Source: Streptomyces kanamyceticus
GTDB lineage: Bacteria; Actinomycetota; Actinomycetes; Streptomycetales; Streptomycetaceae
Direction of reading: 5' to 3'
Length of the DNA: 64,000 nt
NCBI RefSeq assembly: GCF_008704495.1
Contig: NZ_CP023699.1
Location: 3,658,001 to 3,722,000 of the forward strand
Within the stretch, counting starts at the first letter, position 1. Every line of letters begins with the position of its first letter. A model generated the notes under the pieces. It did no database searches, was not told where the DNA came from, and saw nothing but the letters and a program-made list of their open reading frames with translations. Shown in pieces: positions 15,650 to 25,164 of the stretch. The position numbers and the translations under genes were made by a program.

Positions 15650-17833
15650 ATGACCACCGAGAACCCCGGAATCACCAGGCCCGACGAGAGCCCGGCACAG
15701 CGGCTCTCCTTCCCGCGCGCGCACGCCCGCACGCAGCGCTTCACGCTCGGTGCGCCCCGTTCGTTCGCGGTGGCGCCCGACGGGTCGCGGGTCGCCTTCC
15801 TGCGCTCCCCGGCCGGTACGGACCGCACGCACCAGCTCTGGGTCCTCGACGTGGCGGACGGCGGCGGCGAGCGCGTGGCGGCCGATCCGGGGGCGCTGCT
15901 CGGCGGCGCGGAGGAGGAGCTCTCGGCGCAGGAGCGCACGCGGCGCGAGCGCAGCAGGGAGAGCGGCGCGGGCATCGTGGGCTACGCGACGGACGCCGCG
16001 GTGGAACTGGCGGCGTTCGCGCTGTCGGGCAGGCTCTTCGCCGCCGAGCTGCGCGCGGGCACGACGCGCGAACTCCCCGCCGTGGGGCCCGTGCTCGACC
16101 CGCGCCCGTCGCCCGACGGTCGGCACATCGCGTACGTCGCCCGGGGCGCGCTGCGCGTGACGGGCGCCGACGGCACGGCGGACCGGACGCTCGCGGCGCC
16201 TGAATCCGGCCAGGAAGAAACCGTCACATACGGGCTCGCCGAGCACGTCGCCTCCGAGTCGATGGCGCGCTACCGCGGCTTCTGGTGGTCCCCCGAATCC
16301 GACCGTCTGCTCGTGGCCCGGGTCGACGACGCCCCCGTGCGGCGCTGGTGGATCGCCGATCCCGCGCACCCGGAGCGGGAGCCCCAGCGGGTCGCGTACC
16401 CGGCCGCGGGCACGGACAACGCGGACGTACGACTGTTCGTACTCGGCCTGGACGGCACGCGCACCGAGGTCGTCTGGGACCGGGCCCGCTTCCCCTATCT
16501 CGCACGTGTGCACTGGTCAGCGGATGGCGCGCCGCTGCTGCTCGTCCAGTCGCGCGACCAGTGCGGCCAGCTCTACCTCGCGGTGAACCCGGACGACGGG
16601 TCCACGCGGATGGTGCACGCGGAGGACGCGGATCCGGCGACGGCGTGGCTCGACCTCTTCCCCGGCGCCCCCTGCTGGTCGCCGAGCGGCAAGCTGGTGC
16701 GCATCGTGGACGAGGGCGGCGCCCGGGTCCTCGCGTGGGGCGAACGGCCCCTGACAGGACCGCAGTTGCACGTCCGCGCGGTCCTCGACGTGACCGAGGA
16801 AGATGTCTTGATCTCGGCGTCGGCGGGAGCGGCCGCGGCCGCTCCGGAGACCGGCGAGATCCACGTCTACCGCGTCAACGAACTGGGCGTGGAGCGCTAC
16901 TCACGGGAGCCCGGGGTGCACTCGGCGGTCCGCGCGGGCGGCCTCACCGTCCTCGTCTCCGCCTCGCTGGAGCGGCCAGGGTCCCAGGCGCTGGTGCTGC
17001 GCGACGGCAAGCAGGTGGCGGCCATCGCCTCGTACGCGCAGCGCCCGGGGCTCACGCCGCGCGTGACGCTCACCGAAGGGGGCGCACGGAAGATCCCGTG
17101 CGCCGTCCTGCTCCCCACGGAATACCAGGCGACGGACGGGCCGCTCCCGGTACTGCTCGATCCGTACGGCGGTCCGCACGGTCAGCGCGTTCAGCATGCG
17201 CACAACATCTTCCTCACCTCCCAGTGGTTCGCCGACCAGGGCTTCGCGGTGATCGTCGCGGACGGCCGCGGCACCCCGGGCCGCTCCCCCGCCTGGGAGA
17301 AGTCGATCAAGAACGATCTGACGCTGACGCTCGACGACCAGGTCGACGCGCTGCACTCGCTCGCGGCGACCGGGGAGTACCCCCTGGACCTGGACCGGGT
17401 GGCGATCCGCGGCTGGTCCTACGGCGGCTACCTGGCCGGGATGGCGGCGCTGCGCCGCCCCGACGTCTTCCACGCGGCCGTGGTCGGCGCCCCCGTGACC
17501 GACCTGCGGCTGTACGACACCCACTACGAGGAGCGCTACCTCGGCGACCCGAACAAGTCTCCGGACATCTACCGCCACAACTCCCTGGTCTGGGACGACG
17601 GCATCGTCGACGCGGCCGAGCCGCACCGCCCGATGCTGATCGTGCACGGCCTCGCCGACGACAACGTGGTGGTGGCGCACACCCTGCGGCTGTCCTCGGC
17701 GCTGCTCGCCGCGGGCCGCCCGCACGAGGTGCTCCCGCTGTCCGGCGTCACGCACATGACGCCGCAGGAGCAGGTCGCGGAGAATCTGCTGCTGCTCCAA
17801 GTGGAGTTCCTGAAGCGCTCGCTGGGCCTGTGA
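15650..17833 (+). CDS. S9-family dipeptidyl aminopeptidase/prolyl oligopeptidase
   Basis: 727 residues. Residues about 30-450 form a DPP4-type beta-propeller (repeats such as LDPRPSPDGRHIAYV, FWWSPESDRLLVARVDD, PCWSPSGKLVRI), and about 475-727 form the alpha/beta-hydrolase peptidase domain. The catalytic Ser (near 590) lies in RGWSYGGYLAG, the Asp in HGLADDNV (near 668) and the His in SGVTHMTP (near 700). The EHVASESMARYRGFWWSPE stretch contains the Glu pair that binds the substrate N-terminus in DPP4. No signal peptide, so cytoplasmic; it would cut X-Pro or X-Ala dipeptides from peptides. It converges with a peptide ABC operon, fitting use of imported peptides. Confidence 0.9.
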   Translation: MTTENPGITRPDESPAQRLSFPRAHARTQRFTLGAPRSFAVAPDGSRVAFLRSPAGTDRTHQLWVLDVADGGGERVAADPGALLGGAEEELSAQERTRRERSRESGAGIVGYATDAAVELAAFALSGRLFAAELRAGTTRELPAVGPVLDPRPSPDGRHIAYVARGALRVTGADGTADRTLAAPESGQEETVTYGLAEHVASESMARYRGFWWSPESDRLLVARVDDAPVRRWWIADPAHPEREPQRVAYPAAGTDNADVRLFVLGLDGTRTEVVWDRARFPYLARVHWSADGAPLLLVQSRDQCGQLYLAVNPDDGSTRMVHAEDADPATAWLDLFPGAPCWSPSGKLVRIVDEGGARVLAWGERPLTGPQLHVRAVLDVTEEDVLISASAGAAAAAPETGEIHVYRVNELGVERYSREPGVHSAVRAGGLTVLVSASLERPGSQALVLRDGKQVAAIASYAQRPGLTPRVTLTEGGARKIPCAVLLPTEYQATDGPLPVLLDPYGGPHGQRVQHAHNIFLTSQWFADQGFAVIVADGRGTPGRSPAWEKSIKNDLTLTLDDQVDALHSLAATGEYPLDLDRVAIRGWSYGGYLAGMAALRRPDVFHAAVVGAPVTDLRLYDTHYEERYLGDPNKSPDIYRHNSLVWDDGIVDAAEPHRPMLIVHGLADDNVVVAHTLRLSSALLAAGRPHEVLPLSGVTHMTPQEQVAENLLLLQVEFLKRSLGL

Positions 17834-17839
17834 CGGGCG

Positions 17840-17876
17840 ACCGGCGGGGGCGGCGGCGCGCGCGGCCCCCGCCGGT
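17840..17876. terminator. Bidirectional hairpin terminator
   Basis: A 12-bp stem, ACCGGCGGGGGC (17840-17851) with its exact complement (17865-17876), between the peptidase stop and the convergent ATPase stop at 17877. Confidence 0.8.
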
Positions 17877-19016
17877 CTACGGCACGACCTGCTTCTCCTC
17901 CGCGAAGTGGCACGCCGAGTCGTGCGCGGCGGGGCCGCCGCCGATGCGGAACTCCGCGGGCACCGCGAGCTCGGGCACCTCCAGGGAGCACCGCTCCCGC
18001 GCCTTCCAGCAGCGGGTGCGGAAGCGGCAGCCGGAGGGCGGGTTGGCGGGCGAGGGCACGTCGCCGCTCAGGATGATCCGCTCCCGGTGCTCGCGCGCCT
18101 CGGGATCGGGCACCGGCACGGCGGAGAGCAGCGCCTGGGTGTAGGGGTGGGTGGGGTGTTCGTAGATCTGTTCGTCCGAACCGATCTCGACGATCCGTCC
18201 CAGGTACATCACGCCCACCCGGTCGGAGATGTGCCGCACGATCGAGAGGTCGTGGGCGATGAAGACGTAGCTCAGGTCGAACTCGTTCTGGAGCTTCTCC
18301 AGGAGGTTGATGACCTGGGCCTGCACCGAGACGTCGAGCGCGGAGACCGGCTCGTCGGCGACGATCACCTCGGGCCTGAGCGCGAGACCGCGCGCGATGC
18401 CGATGCGCTGGCGCTGACCGCCGGAGAACTGGTGCGGATAGCGGTTGATGTACTCGGGGTTGAGCCCGACCACGTCGAGCAGCTCCTGCACCTTCTGGCG
18501 CCGCGAGCCCTTCGGGGCCACCTCGGGATGGATCTCGTACGGCTCCCCGATGATGTCGCCCACCGTCATGCGCGGGTTCAGCGAGGTGTACGGGTCCTGG
18601 AAGACCATCTGGATGTTGCGCCGGACCGCCTTCAGCGCACGCCCTGACAGCTTGGTGATGTCCTCGCCCTTGTACCGGATCTCACCCGCGGTCGGCCGCT
18701 CCAGGTTGACGAGCATCTTCGCGACGGTCGACTTGCCGCAGCCCGACTCGCCCACGATGCCGAGGGTCTCGCCCTGGGTCAGGTCGAAGTCGACGCCGTC
18801 CACGGCCTTGACCGCGCCGACCTGCTTGCGGACGACGATGCCCTGGGTCAGCGGATAGTGCTTGACCAGACCGCGCACCTGGAGGATCGGCTCGTGCCCG
18901 GAGGGCGAGCCGTGCGCGGCGAACTCCGACTCGGCGCGGGCCTTGTCCATCAGCTGCCGCGCGGTCTCGCCCTCCTCCTCGAGCCGCTTCTTGCTCACAT
19001 GCTCACCGTGCGACAT
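17877..19016 (-). CDS. Oligopeptide ABC transporter ATPase F, operon 1
   Basis: 379 residues, DppF/OppF family, one of two ATPases powering peptide import. Walker [10 protein letters not shown]-loop [14 protein letters not shown], signature [17 protein letters not shown], Walker [15 protein letters not shown]-loop [11 protein letters not shown]. The C-terminal oligo_HPY region ([15 protein letters not shown] ... [14 protein letters not shown]) carries the conserved Cys residues that in related Dpp/Opp ATPases bind an Fe-S cluster. It has a charged N-terminal extension of about 45 residues ([14 protein letters not shown]). The start overlaps the D ATPase by 14 bases. Closely similar to the operon 3 F protein at 32330-33484, indicating duplication. 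Confidence 0.93.
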   Translation of the reverse strand: MSHGEHVSKKRLEEEGETARQLMDKARAESEFAAHGSPSGHEPILQVRGLVKHYPLTQGIVVRKQVGAVKAVDGVDFDLTQGETLGIVGESGCGKSTVAKMLVNLERPTAGEIRYKGEDITKLSGRALKAVRRNIQMVFQDPYTSLNPRMTVGDIIGEPYEIHPEVAPKGSRRQKVQELLDVVGLNPEYINRYPHQFSGGQRQRIGIARGLALRPEVIVADEPVSALDVSVQAQVINLLEKLQNEFDLSYVFIAHDLSIVRHISDRVGVMYLGRIVEIGSDEQIYEHPTHPYTQALLSAVPVPDPEAREHRERIILSGDVPSPANPPSGCRFRTRCWKARERCSLEVPELAVPAEFRIGGGPAAHDSACHFAEEKQVVP

Positions 19017-20049
19017 CGAGCGTCTCCTTCCAGAAGTGGCAGGCGCTCCTGCGTTCGGCGGCGAGGCCCTCGTACGTCACCTTCGCGAGCGGTGGCTCGT
19101 CGGTGCGGCAGACGTCCTGGGCCATGGGGCAGCGGGGGTTGAAGGCGCAGCCCGGCGGGATGTTCATCAGGTTCGGCGGCAGGCCCTTGATCGCGTAGAG
19201 GTCCTGGCCCTTCTGGTCCAGGCGCGGGATGGATTCGAGCAGGCCCCGGGTGTACGGGTGGGCGGGTGCCTGGTAGATCTCGTGGACGGGGGCCTTCTCG
19301 ACGATGCGGCCCGCGTACATGACGGCGATGGTGTCGGCGACGTCCGCGACGACCCCGAGGTCGTGGGTGATGAGGATCAGGCCCATGTTCATCTCGCGCT
19401 GCAGCTCCGCGAGGAGGTCCATGACCTGCGCCTGGACGGTGACGTCGAGGGCGGTGGTCGGCTCGTCGGCGATGATCAGCGAGGGTTCCAGCGCCATCGC
19501 CATGGCGATCATGATGCGCTGGCGCATGCCGCCGCTGAACTGGTGCGGGTACTGGCCGACCCGCTCCTTGGCGGCCGGGATGCGCACCCGGTCCATCAGC
19601 TCGACGGCCTTGGCCCTGGCGTCCTTCCTGGACAGACCCTTGTGGACCACGTACATCTCGCCGAGCTGCTCGCCGACGCTGAGCACCGGGTTCAGCGAGG
19701 ACAGCGCGTCCTGGAAGATCATCGCCATCCCGGCGCCGCGCACCTTGCGCCGCTCCTCCTCCTTGAGCTTCAACAGGTCCCTGCCCCGGAAGAGGATCTC
19801 GCCCGCGGTGATCTTCCCCGGCGGGATGTCGAGGATGCCCATGACGGCCTGGGCGGTCACGGACTTGCCGGAGCCCGACTCACCGAGGACGGCGAGGGTC
19901 TCGCCCGCGTCCACGCTGTAGTCGACGCCGTTGACGGCCTTGGCGACCCCGTCCCTGGTGCGGAACTCCACGTGCAGATCGCGTACTTCGAGCAGCTTGT
20001 CCGTGCCCGGCGCCCCGGGTACGACGGCCTCGGATGCCACGGTTGCCAT
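19003..20049 (-). CDS. Oligopeptide ABC transporter ATPase D, operon 1
   Basis: 348 residues, DppD/OppD family. Walker [26 protein letters not shown]-loop, [17 protein letters not shown] signature, [18 protein letters not shown]alker B, and the C-terminal oligo_HPY part ([17 protein letters not shown] ... [18 protein letters not shown]) with conserved Cys. It pairs with the F subunit to form the heteromeric motor. Six bases separate it from the upstream permease gene. Nearly the same protein is encoded in operon 3 (33477-34538). Confidence 0.93.
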   Translation of the reverse strand: MATVASEAVVPGAPGTDKLLEVRDLHVEFRTRDGVAKAVNGVDYSVDAGETLAVLGESGSGKSVTAQAVMGILDIPPGKITAGEILFRGRDLLKLKEEERRKVRGAGMAMIFQDALSSLNPVLSVGEQLGEMYVVHKGLSRKDARAKAVELMDRVRIPAAKERVGQYPHQFSGGMRQRIMIAMAMALEPSLIIADEPTTALDVTVQAQVMDLLAELQREMNMGLILITHDLGVVADVADTIAVMYAGRIVEKAPVHEIYQAPAHPYTRGLLESIPRLDQKGQDLYAIKGLPPNLMNIPPGCAFNPRCPMAQDVCRTDEPPLAKVTYEGLAAERRSACHFWKETLDVAR

Positions 20050-20055
20050 GTGCGC

Positions 20056-21030
20056 CTACCTCAGCTTGGGGTCGAGGGCGTCGCGCACCGCGTCGCCGAG
20101 CATGATGAACGCGAGCACCGTGATCGCCAGCGCGCCGGCCGGCCAGAGCAGCATGTGCGGGGCGTTGCGGATGTACTGGGAGGCGGCCGAGATGTCGATG
20201 CCCCAGCTGACGGTCGGCGGCTTCAGGCCGACGCCGAGGTAGGAGAGCGTGGCTTCCAGGGCGATGTACGTACCCAGCGCGATGGTCGCCACGACGATCA
20301 CCGGGGCGACGGCGTTCGGCGTGATGTGGCGCAGGAGCATCCGCGAGTTGGAGGCGCCGAGGGCCCGCGCCGCCTGGACGTAGTCGTTCTGTTTGGCGGT
20401 GATGACGGAGCCGCGCGCGATGCGGGAGAGCTGCGGCCAGCCGAGCAGCACCATGAAGCCGACCACGGGCCAGACCGTGGAGCTGGTGACCACCGACAGG
20501 AGCACCAGACCGCCGAGGACGACCGGGATGGCGAAGAAGATGTCGGTGATCCGGGAGAGGATCGCGTCCCACGCCCCGCCGAAGAACCCGGCGAGCCCGC
20601 CGAGCACGCTGCCGAGGATCGCGACGCCGAGCGTGGCGCAGACGCCGACGGTGACCGAGACCCGGGTGCCGTACACGACCCGGGTGTAGACGTCGCAGCC
20701 CTGTTCGTTGAAGCCGAAGGGGTGTCCTGGCGAGGAACCCTTCTGGCGGTTGGCGAGGTCGCAGTCGAGCGGGTTGCCGGAGGCGATCAGCGAGGGCCAG
20801 ATCGAGATGATGACGAGGAAGACGATCACGAGCCCCGAGACGATGAAGATCGGGTTGCGCCGCAGGTCCCGCCAGGCGTCCGACCACAGGCTGCGCGCGG
20901 GCGCCGAAGGTCCCGCGCCGCCGTCGGGCCCGCCCGGGGTCAGGGAGGTCCCCTCGCTGGTGGCGAGGTCCATCGCGCCGCCCGCACCGGTCGCGGCGAT
21001 CGCGCCCTGCGGCTCCTTGGGTTCAGGCAT
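20056..21030 (-). CDS. Oligopeptide ABC transporter permease C, operon 1
   Basis: 324 residues, DppC family. An N-terminal cytoplasmic stretch rich in Gly/Ala is followed by WRDLRRNPIFIVSGLVIVFLV, then the BPD_transp_1 domain with about five further membrane helices. The ATPase-coupling EAA loop is YVQAARALGASNSRMLLRHITPNAVAP. The ending ML-GDAVRDALDPKLR is typical. ATG at 21030 with GAGG 7 bases upstream; overlaps permease B by 8 bases. Confidence 0.92.
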   Translation of the reverse strand: MPEPKEPQGAIAATGAGGAMDLATSEGTSLTPGGPDGGAGPSAPARSLWSDAWRDLRRNPIFIVSGLVIVFLVIISIWPSLIASGNPLDCDLANRQKGSSPGHPFGFNEQGCDVYTRVVYGTRVSVTVGVCATLGVAILGSVLGGLAGFFGGAWDAILSRITDIFFAIPVVLGGLVLLSVVTSSTVWPVVGFMVLLGWPQLSRIARGSVITAKQNDYVQAARALGASNSRMLLRHITPNAVAPVIVVATIALGTYIALEATLSYLGVGLKPPTVSWGIDISAASQYIRNAPHMLLWPAGALAITVLAFIMLGDAVRDALDPKLR

Positions 21031-21946
21031 AGCGGATCCTCGGGTCGAGTACGGCGTACAGGAGGTCGACGATCAGGTTGGCCACCAGGAAGACCAGGAC
21101 GAGGACGGTCACGAAGCCGACGACGGTCTGCGTGCTCTGGCGGAGGATCCCCTGGTAGAGCTGGAAGCCGACGCCGTGGATGTTGAAGATCCGCTCGGTG
21201 ACGATCGCGCCGCCCATCAGCGCGCCCACGTCCGTGCCGATGAAGGTGACGACGGGGATCAGGGAGTTGCGGAGCAGGTGCCGGGTGATGACGCGGCGCC
21301 GTGGCAGGCCCTTGGCGATGGCGGTGCGGACGTAGTCGGCGCGCCGGTTCTCCGCGATGGAGGTGCGGGTGAGCCGGGTGACGTACGCCAGGGAGACCGA
21401 GGCGAGGACCAGCCCGGGCACGAGCAGTTCGTTGAAGGGCGCCTCGCTGGACACCGAGGGTTTGATGACGCCCCACTGGACGCCGAGCACCAGCTGGAGC
21501 ACGAGTCCGGTGACGAAGGTGGGCACGGAGATCACCACGAGCGTCACGAGCAGCACGACGGTGTCGATCGGGCGCCCGCGCCGCAGCCCCGTGAGCACGC
21601 CGAGCGAGATGCCGATGACGATCTCGAAGACGATCGCGACGATGGTCAGCCGGATGGTGACGGGGAAGGCGGCCGACATCAGCTCGGTGACCTTCTGGCC
21701 GTTGAAGGCGGTGCCGAAGTCGCCGGTGAAGACGTTGCCCATGTACGTCAGGTACTGCTGCCACACCGGCTTATCGAGGCCGAACTCCTTCTTCAGCTGC
21801 ATGGCCGTGGCGGGATCGCACTTGCGGTCGCCGCACAGGCCCGCGACGGGGTCGCCCATCACGTTCACCATCAGGAAGATCAGCAGCGTGGCGCCGAAGA
21901 AGACCGGGATCATCTGCAGCAGACGCCGGATCACATAACGTCCCAT
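21023..21946 (-). CDS. Oligopeptide ABC transporter permease B, operon 1
   Basis: 307 residues, DppB family. Starts MGRYVIRRLLQMIPVFFGATLLIF, and the extracytoplasmic loop contains the GLCGDRKCDP variant of the usual GDP-x(n)-LG motif. The EAA loop is YVRTAIAKGLPRRRVITRHLLRNSLIPV, and the C-terminus is LLYAVLDPRIRYA. Two Cys in the first external loop (LCGDRKC) distinguish it from the operon 3 copy (WGDKPPDP). ATG at 21946 with GGAG 5 bases upstream; 67 bases after the binding-protein stop. Confidence 0.92.
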   Translation of the reverse strand: MGRYVIRRLLQMIPVFFGATLLIFLMVNVMGDPVAGLCGDRKCDPATAMQLKKEFGLDKPVWQQYLTYMGNVFTGDFGTAFNGQKVTELMSAAFPVTIRLTIVAIVFEIVIGISLGVLTGLRRGRPIDTVVLLVTLVVISVPTFVTGLVLQLVLGVQWGVIKPSVSSEAPFNELLVPGLVLASVSLAYVTRLTRTSIAENRRADYVRTAIAKGLPRRRVITRHLLRNSLIPVVTFIGTDVGALMGGAIVTERIFNIHGVGFQLYQGILRQSTQTVVGFVTVLVLVFLVANLIVDLLYAVLDPRIRYA

Positions 21947-22013
21947 GGGGGCTCCGGAATTAGGGGGAGCGGCCGCCCCTGGCCCTCGCGGGCGGGCGGC
22001 CGCTCCCGGCGTC

Positions 22014-23645
22014 TCAGTTGACCTTGATCTCGTTGTAGACGGGCACGCTGAACTGGTTCAGCGCGACGTTGGAGACCTTGTCCGAGTAGCCCGCGCTGCC
22101 GTTCTGGTACCAGAGCGGGATGGCGGGCATGTCCTTGGCCAGGACCTTCTCGGCGTCCTGGAAGGTGCTGACGGCCTTGGCCTTGTCGGTCTGAGCGTTG
22201 GCCTGGTCGACGAGCTTGTCGAAGTCCTTGCTGTCGTACTTGCCGTCGTTGGACGGGGCGTCCGTGTAGTACGTGGGCTGCAGGAAGTTCTGGATCAGCG
22301 GGTAGTCCATCTGCCAGCCCGAGCGCCAGGCGCCGTCGAGCTGCTGCTTGGACGCCTTGCTGCGGAAGTCGGCGAAGGTGCCGATGGGGTTGCCGACGCA
22401 GGCCTTGTCGTTGCCGAGCGCCTTGTTGATGGAGTTGCAGACGGCGTCGACCCACTCCTTGTGCGAGCCGGTGTCCGCGTTGTACGAGATCTTGAGCTGG
22501 CCGCCGGGGATGCCGCCGCCCTCGGCGACGAGCTTCTTGGCCTGCGCGGCGTCGTACTTGCAGGGGTCGCCGCAGAGCCCGTCCTTGTAGCCGCCGTCGT
22601 CGCCGAGCACGGGCGAGGTCCAGTCGGTGGCGGGCGTGCGGGTCTTCTGGAAGATGCCCTCGGTGATCTGCTCGCGGTTGATCGCCATGGACAGGCCCTG
22701 GCGGACCTTCTCCATGCCCGGCTTGTTCCACTTGCTGTCGTAGAACGGGAAGGCGAGGGTCTGGATGATGCCCGCGGGGGTGTTGATGTAGCGGTCGCCG
22801 AGGTCGTTCTTGGCGTTGCTGAGCTGGGATGCCGGGACGTCGTCGACGAGGTCGAGGTTGCCCGCCATCAGGTCGGTGTAGGCGGTGTTGTTGTCGGTGT
22901 AGACGTTCATGTCCACACCGCCGTTCTGCGCCTTGTCGTCGCCGGGGTACCCGTCCCACTTGCGCAGGGCCATCTTCGAGCCCTTGGTGTACGAGTCCAC
23001 GGCGTACGGACCGTTGCCCACCGGCTTCTTGAGCCAGGCGTCGTGGTCGTCGTAGAACGCCTTGGGCAGCGGGGCGAAGGCCGGGTAGCCGAGGGTGTCG
23101 GGCCAGGTGGAGAACTTCTGGCTGAGCTTGACCGTGAAGGTCGTGTCGTCGACGACCTTGAGCCCGGAGAGGGTCTGGGCGCTCGCGGCGCCCGTCTCCG
23201 GGTGGACCTTGTCGTAGCCCTCGATGTAGCCGAAGAAGTAGGCGTTCTTCTGGTTGTTCTTGAGGTTCGCGCCGTAGTTCCAGGCGTCCACGAAGGACTT
23301 GGCGGTGACCTTCTCGCCGTTGCTGAACTTCCAGTCGTCCTTGATCTTGACCGTGAAGTTCTGCGCGTCCTTGGTGTCGATCGAGTCGGCGATCATGTCC
23401 TTGGCCTCGCCGGTCTTCGGGTCGTACCGCTTCAGGCCGCGGAAGACCATGTCGAGGATCTTGCCGCCCTGGACCTCGTTGGTGTTCGCGGGTTCGAGCG
23501 GGTTCTGCGGGTCGCCCCAGGAGGAGCTCACGATGCCGGAGCCGTCGCCGCCACCGCCGCCGCTTCCCCCGCCACCACAGGCCGTCGCCGCGAGGGCGAC
23601 GGCGACCGCACCAGCGGCCCACTTGGCGTGCGTGGCTCCACGCAT
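22014..23645 (-). CDS. Peptide-binding lipoprotein (SBP family 5), operon 1
   Basis: 543 residues, first gene of operon 1. Signal peptide MRGATHAKWAAGAVAVALAATACGG, with the Cys of ATAC as lipidation site, is followed by a Gly/Ser linker (GGGGSGGGGGDGSG) and the SBP_bac_5 domain (SSWGDPQNPLEPANTNEVQGG, KDDWKFSNGEKVTAKSFVDAWNYGAN, PFYDSKWNKPGMEKVRQGLSMAINRE). It binds oligopeptides outside the membrane. Start ATG 23645 has GGAGG 7 bases upstream; an in-frame ATG-less extension to 23711 is rejected. Paralogous to the 36519 gene (both begin MRGA-K/HA-KW). Confidence 0.92.
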   Translation of the reverse strand: MRGATHAKWAAGAVAVALAATACGGGGSGGGGGDGSGIVSSSWGDPQNPLEPANTNEVQGGKILDMVFRGLKRYDPKTGEAKDMIADSIDTKDAQNFTVKIKDDWKFSNGEKVTAKSFVDAWNYGANLKNNQKNAYFFGYIEGYDKVHPETGAASAQTLSGLKVVDDTTFTVKLSQKFSTWPDTLGYPAFAPLPKAFYDDHDAWLKKPVGNGPYAVDSYTKGSKMALRKWDGYPGDDKAQNGGVDMNVYTDNNTAYTDLMAGNLDLVDDVPASQLSNAKNDLGDRYINTPAGIIQTLAFPFYDSKWNKPGMEKVRQGLSMAINREQITEGIFQKTRTPATDWTSPVLGDDGGYKDGLCGDPCKYDAAQAKKLVAEGGGIPGGQLKISYNADTGSHKEWVDAVCNSINKALGNDKACVGNPIGTFADFRSKASKQQLDGAWRSGWQMDYPLIQNFLQPTYYTDAPSNDGKYDSKDFDKLVDQANAQTDKAKAVSTFQDAEKVLAKDMPAIPLWYQNGSAGYSDKVSNVALNQFSVPVYNEIKVN

Positions 23646-24042
23646 GGAGTCCTCCTGTCCTGAAGCCGAGCCGCAGCTCCGCGATACGTGACCTGTCTCA
23701 CTTACCGCCAAATATCGCCTCAGGCGTCATGAACCGCACATTTAGCCCACCCGTACGAGTCGGAGCCCATCCGGATGTACGTATTCCGAGACTGCGGCGC
23801 CCGCATAACGGACTCATTGCCGGGCTTGTCATGAACAATCCGAGTTGTCCATCACGCTTGATTACGCGAAGGCAATGCGCATGCCAAGCTTGCGCAAAGT
23901 CGCAGTAAAGGATCCCAAGGTCCACTCAAGGGGCCTGACGATTCATTGACCGCGCGGGAAACGCCTTGCGAAAGTCGCGCCTAGCCCGTAGGTGCCCGGT
24001 TGTCCTGCGGATTCCTGACGACCCTGCCGGGCCTGGAGTGCC
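23646..24042. other. Divergent intergenic region between peptide operons 1 and 2
   Basis: 397 bases without a gene, lower in G+C than its surroundings (for example around 23840-23920). It must hold the promoters of both divergent operons. On plus I see one reasonable promoter at 23966-23994. On minus no convincing -35/-10 pair could be fixed. No long palindrome was seen. Confidence 0.6.
23966..23994 (+). promoter_or_regulatory. Candidate promoter of peptide operon 2
   Basis: TTGCGA (23966-23971), a 17-base spacer and TAGGTG (23989-23994) resemble a sigma-HrdB promoter. It would start transcription near 24001, 42 bases before the permease ATG. Another TTGACC lies at 23946 but has no partner. 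Confidence 0.35.
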
Positions 24043-25068
24043 ATGACCTCGCCAACTCCCGCTGCCGCCGCCACGCTTGAAGTGACGGACAAGACCGACG
24101 GCGCGCCTTCCTCGCCCAACGACAAGGGCAGCAAGGGCCGTTCGCCCGGACGGCTCGCCTGGACCCGGTTCAAGCGGGACAAGTCCGGCATCATCGCCGC
24201 GGGCGTGGTCGTCTTCTTCTTCGTGATCGCCCTGTGCGCACCGCTGATCGCGAAGCTCTACGGAAAGGACCCGTACACGACGTACGGGCTCGACGACCCC
24301 TCCCTGCTCAACGAGTTCGGCTATCCGGTCAAGGCGAACGGCGGGATCGACGGCAGTTTCTGGTTCGGCGTCGAGCCGACCCTGGGCCGCGACGTTTTCA
24401 CCTTCCTGCTCTACGGAATCCGCAACTCCCTGCTGATCGCGGCCATCACGACGCTCCTGGTGACGTTCTTCGGGATCGTCATCGGCATCACCGCCGGATA
24501 CATCGGCGGCAAGACCGACTACCTCATCGGCCGGATCATCGACATCCTGCTGGCCTTCCCCTCCACGCTCTTCTACATCGCCTTCTTCCCGGTGATGATC
24601 TCGATCCTGGTCAGCCCCACGGACAAGACGCCGATGTGGCTGATCGTCACCAGTCTCATCACGGTGATGACCGCGTTCGGCTGGGCGCCGATCGCGCGAC
24701 TGCTGCGGGGTGAGGTACTCGCCCTGCGCGAGCGGGAGTTCGTGGAGGCGGCGAAGGTCACGGGAGCGTCTCCCACGCGCATCATCTTCAAAGAGCTCCT
24801 CCCCAACCTGTGGACGCCGATCCTGATCCAGGCGACCCTCGCCCTGCCGCTGTTCGTCACCGCGGAGGCCGGACTCGCCTTCCTCGGTGTGGGGCTCGAA
24901 GAACCCACGCCGGACTGGGGCGTGATGATCCAGAACGGTTCGAAGTACTACCAGGACGACATCACCTTCATGGTGTTCCCCGGTCTGGCCATGGTGATCT
25001 TCGTGGTCGCCTTCAACCTCCTCGGCGACTCCGTGCGCGACGCGCTGGACCCGAAGACCAGGCGCTGA
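24043..25068 (+). CDS. Oligopeptide ABC transporter permease C, operon 2 (bldKA position)
   Basis: 341 residues. A 55-residue cytoplasmic tail precedes the first membrane helix (IIAAGVVVFFFVIALCAPLI). An extracellular segment of about 60 residues (YTTYGLDDPSLLNEFGYPVKANGG) follows, then BPD_transp_1 with the EAA loop FVEAAKVTGASPTRIIFKELLPNLWTP, ending GDSVRDALDPKTRR. ATG 24043 with GGAG 4 bases upstream. It is the first gene of an operon ordered permease-SBP-permease-ATPase-ATPase, the order known for bldKABCDE of S. coelicolor (import of a signal needed for aerial growth). The bldK identity is a hypothesis from gene order and neighbourhood only. Confidence 0.9.
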   Translation: MTSPTPAAAATLEVTDKTDGAPSSPNDKGSKGRSPGRLAWTRFKRDKSGIIAAGVVVFFFVIALCAPLIAKLYGKDPYTTYGLDDPSLLNEFGYPVKANGGIDGSFWFGVEPTLGRDVFTFLLYGIRNSLLIAAITTLLVTFFGIVIGITAGYIGGKTDYLIGRIIDILLAFPSTLFYIAFFPVMISILVSPTDKTPMWLIVTSLITVMTAFGWAPIARLLRGEVLALREREFVEAAKVTGASPTRIIFKELLPNLWTPILIQATLALPLFVTAEAGLAFLGVGLEEPTPDWGVMIQNGSKYYQDDITFMVFPGLAMVIFVVAFNLLGDSVRDALDPKTRR

Positions 25069-25164
25069 CGCTCCCCCGCGGCCGGTCCGCCCGACGGGGG
25101 CGTACCGGTCCGCCTTCTCAGCCTTCTCCGCTCTTCTTCCTTCACACACAGGGTTGGTAGCAAC

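Noticed and set aside
18862..23663. Two long plus-strand frames (about 770 and 570 codons) across peptide operon 1
   Set aside because: Both are mirror frames of the ABC genes, without recognisable motifs.
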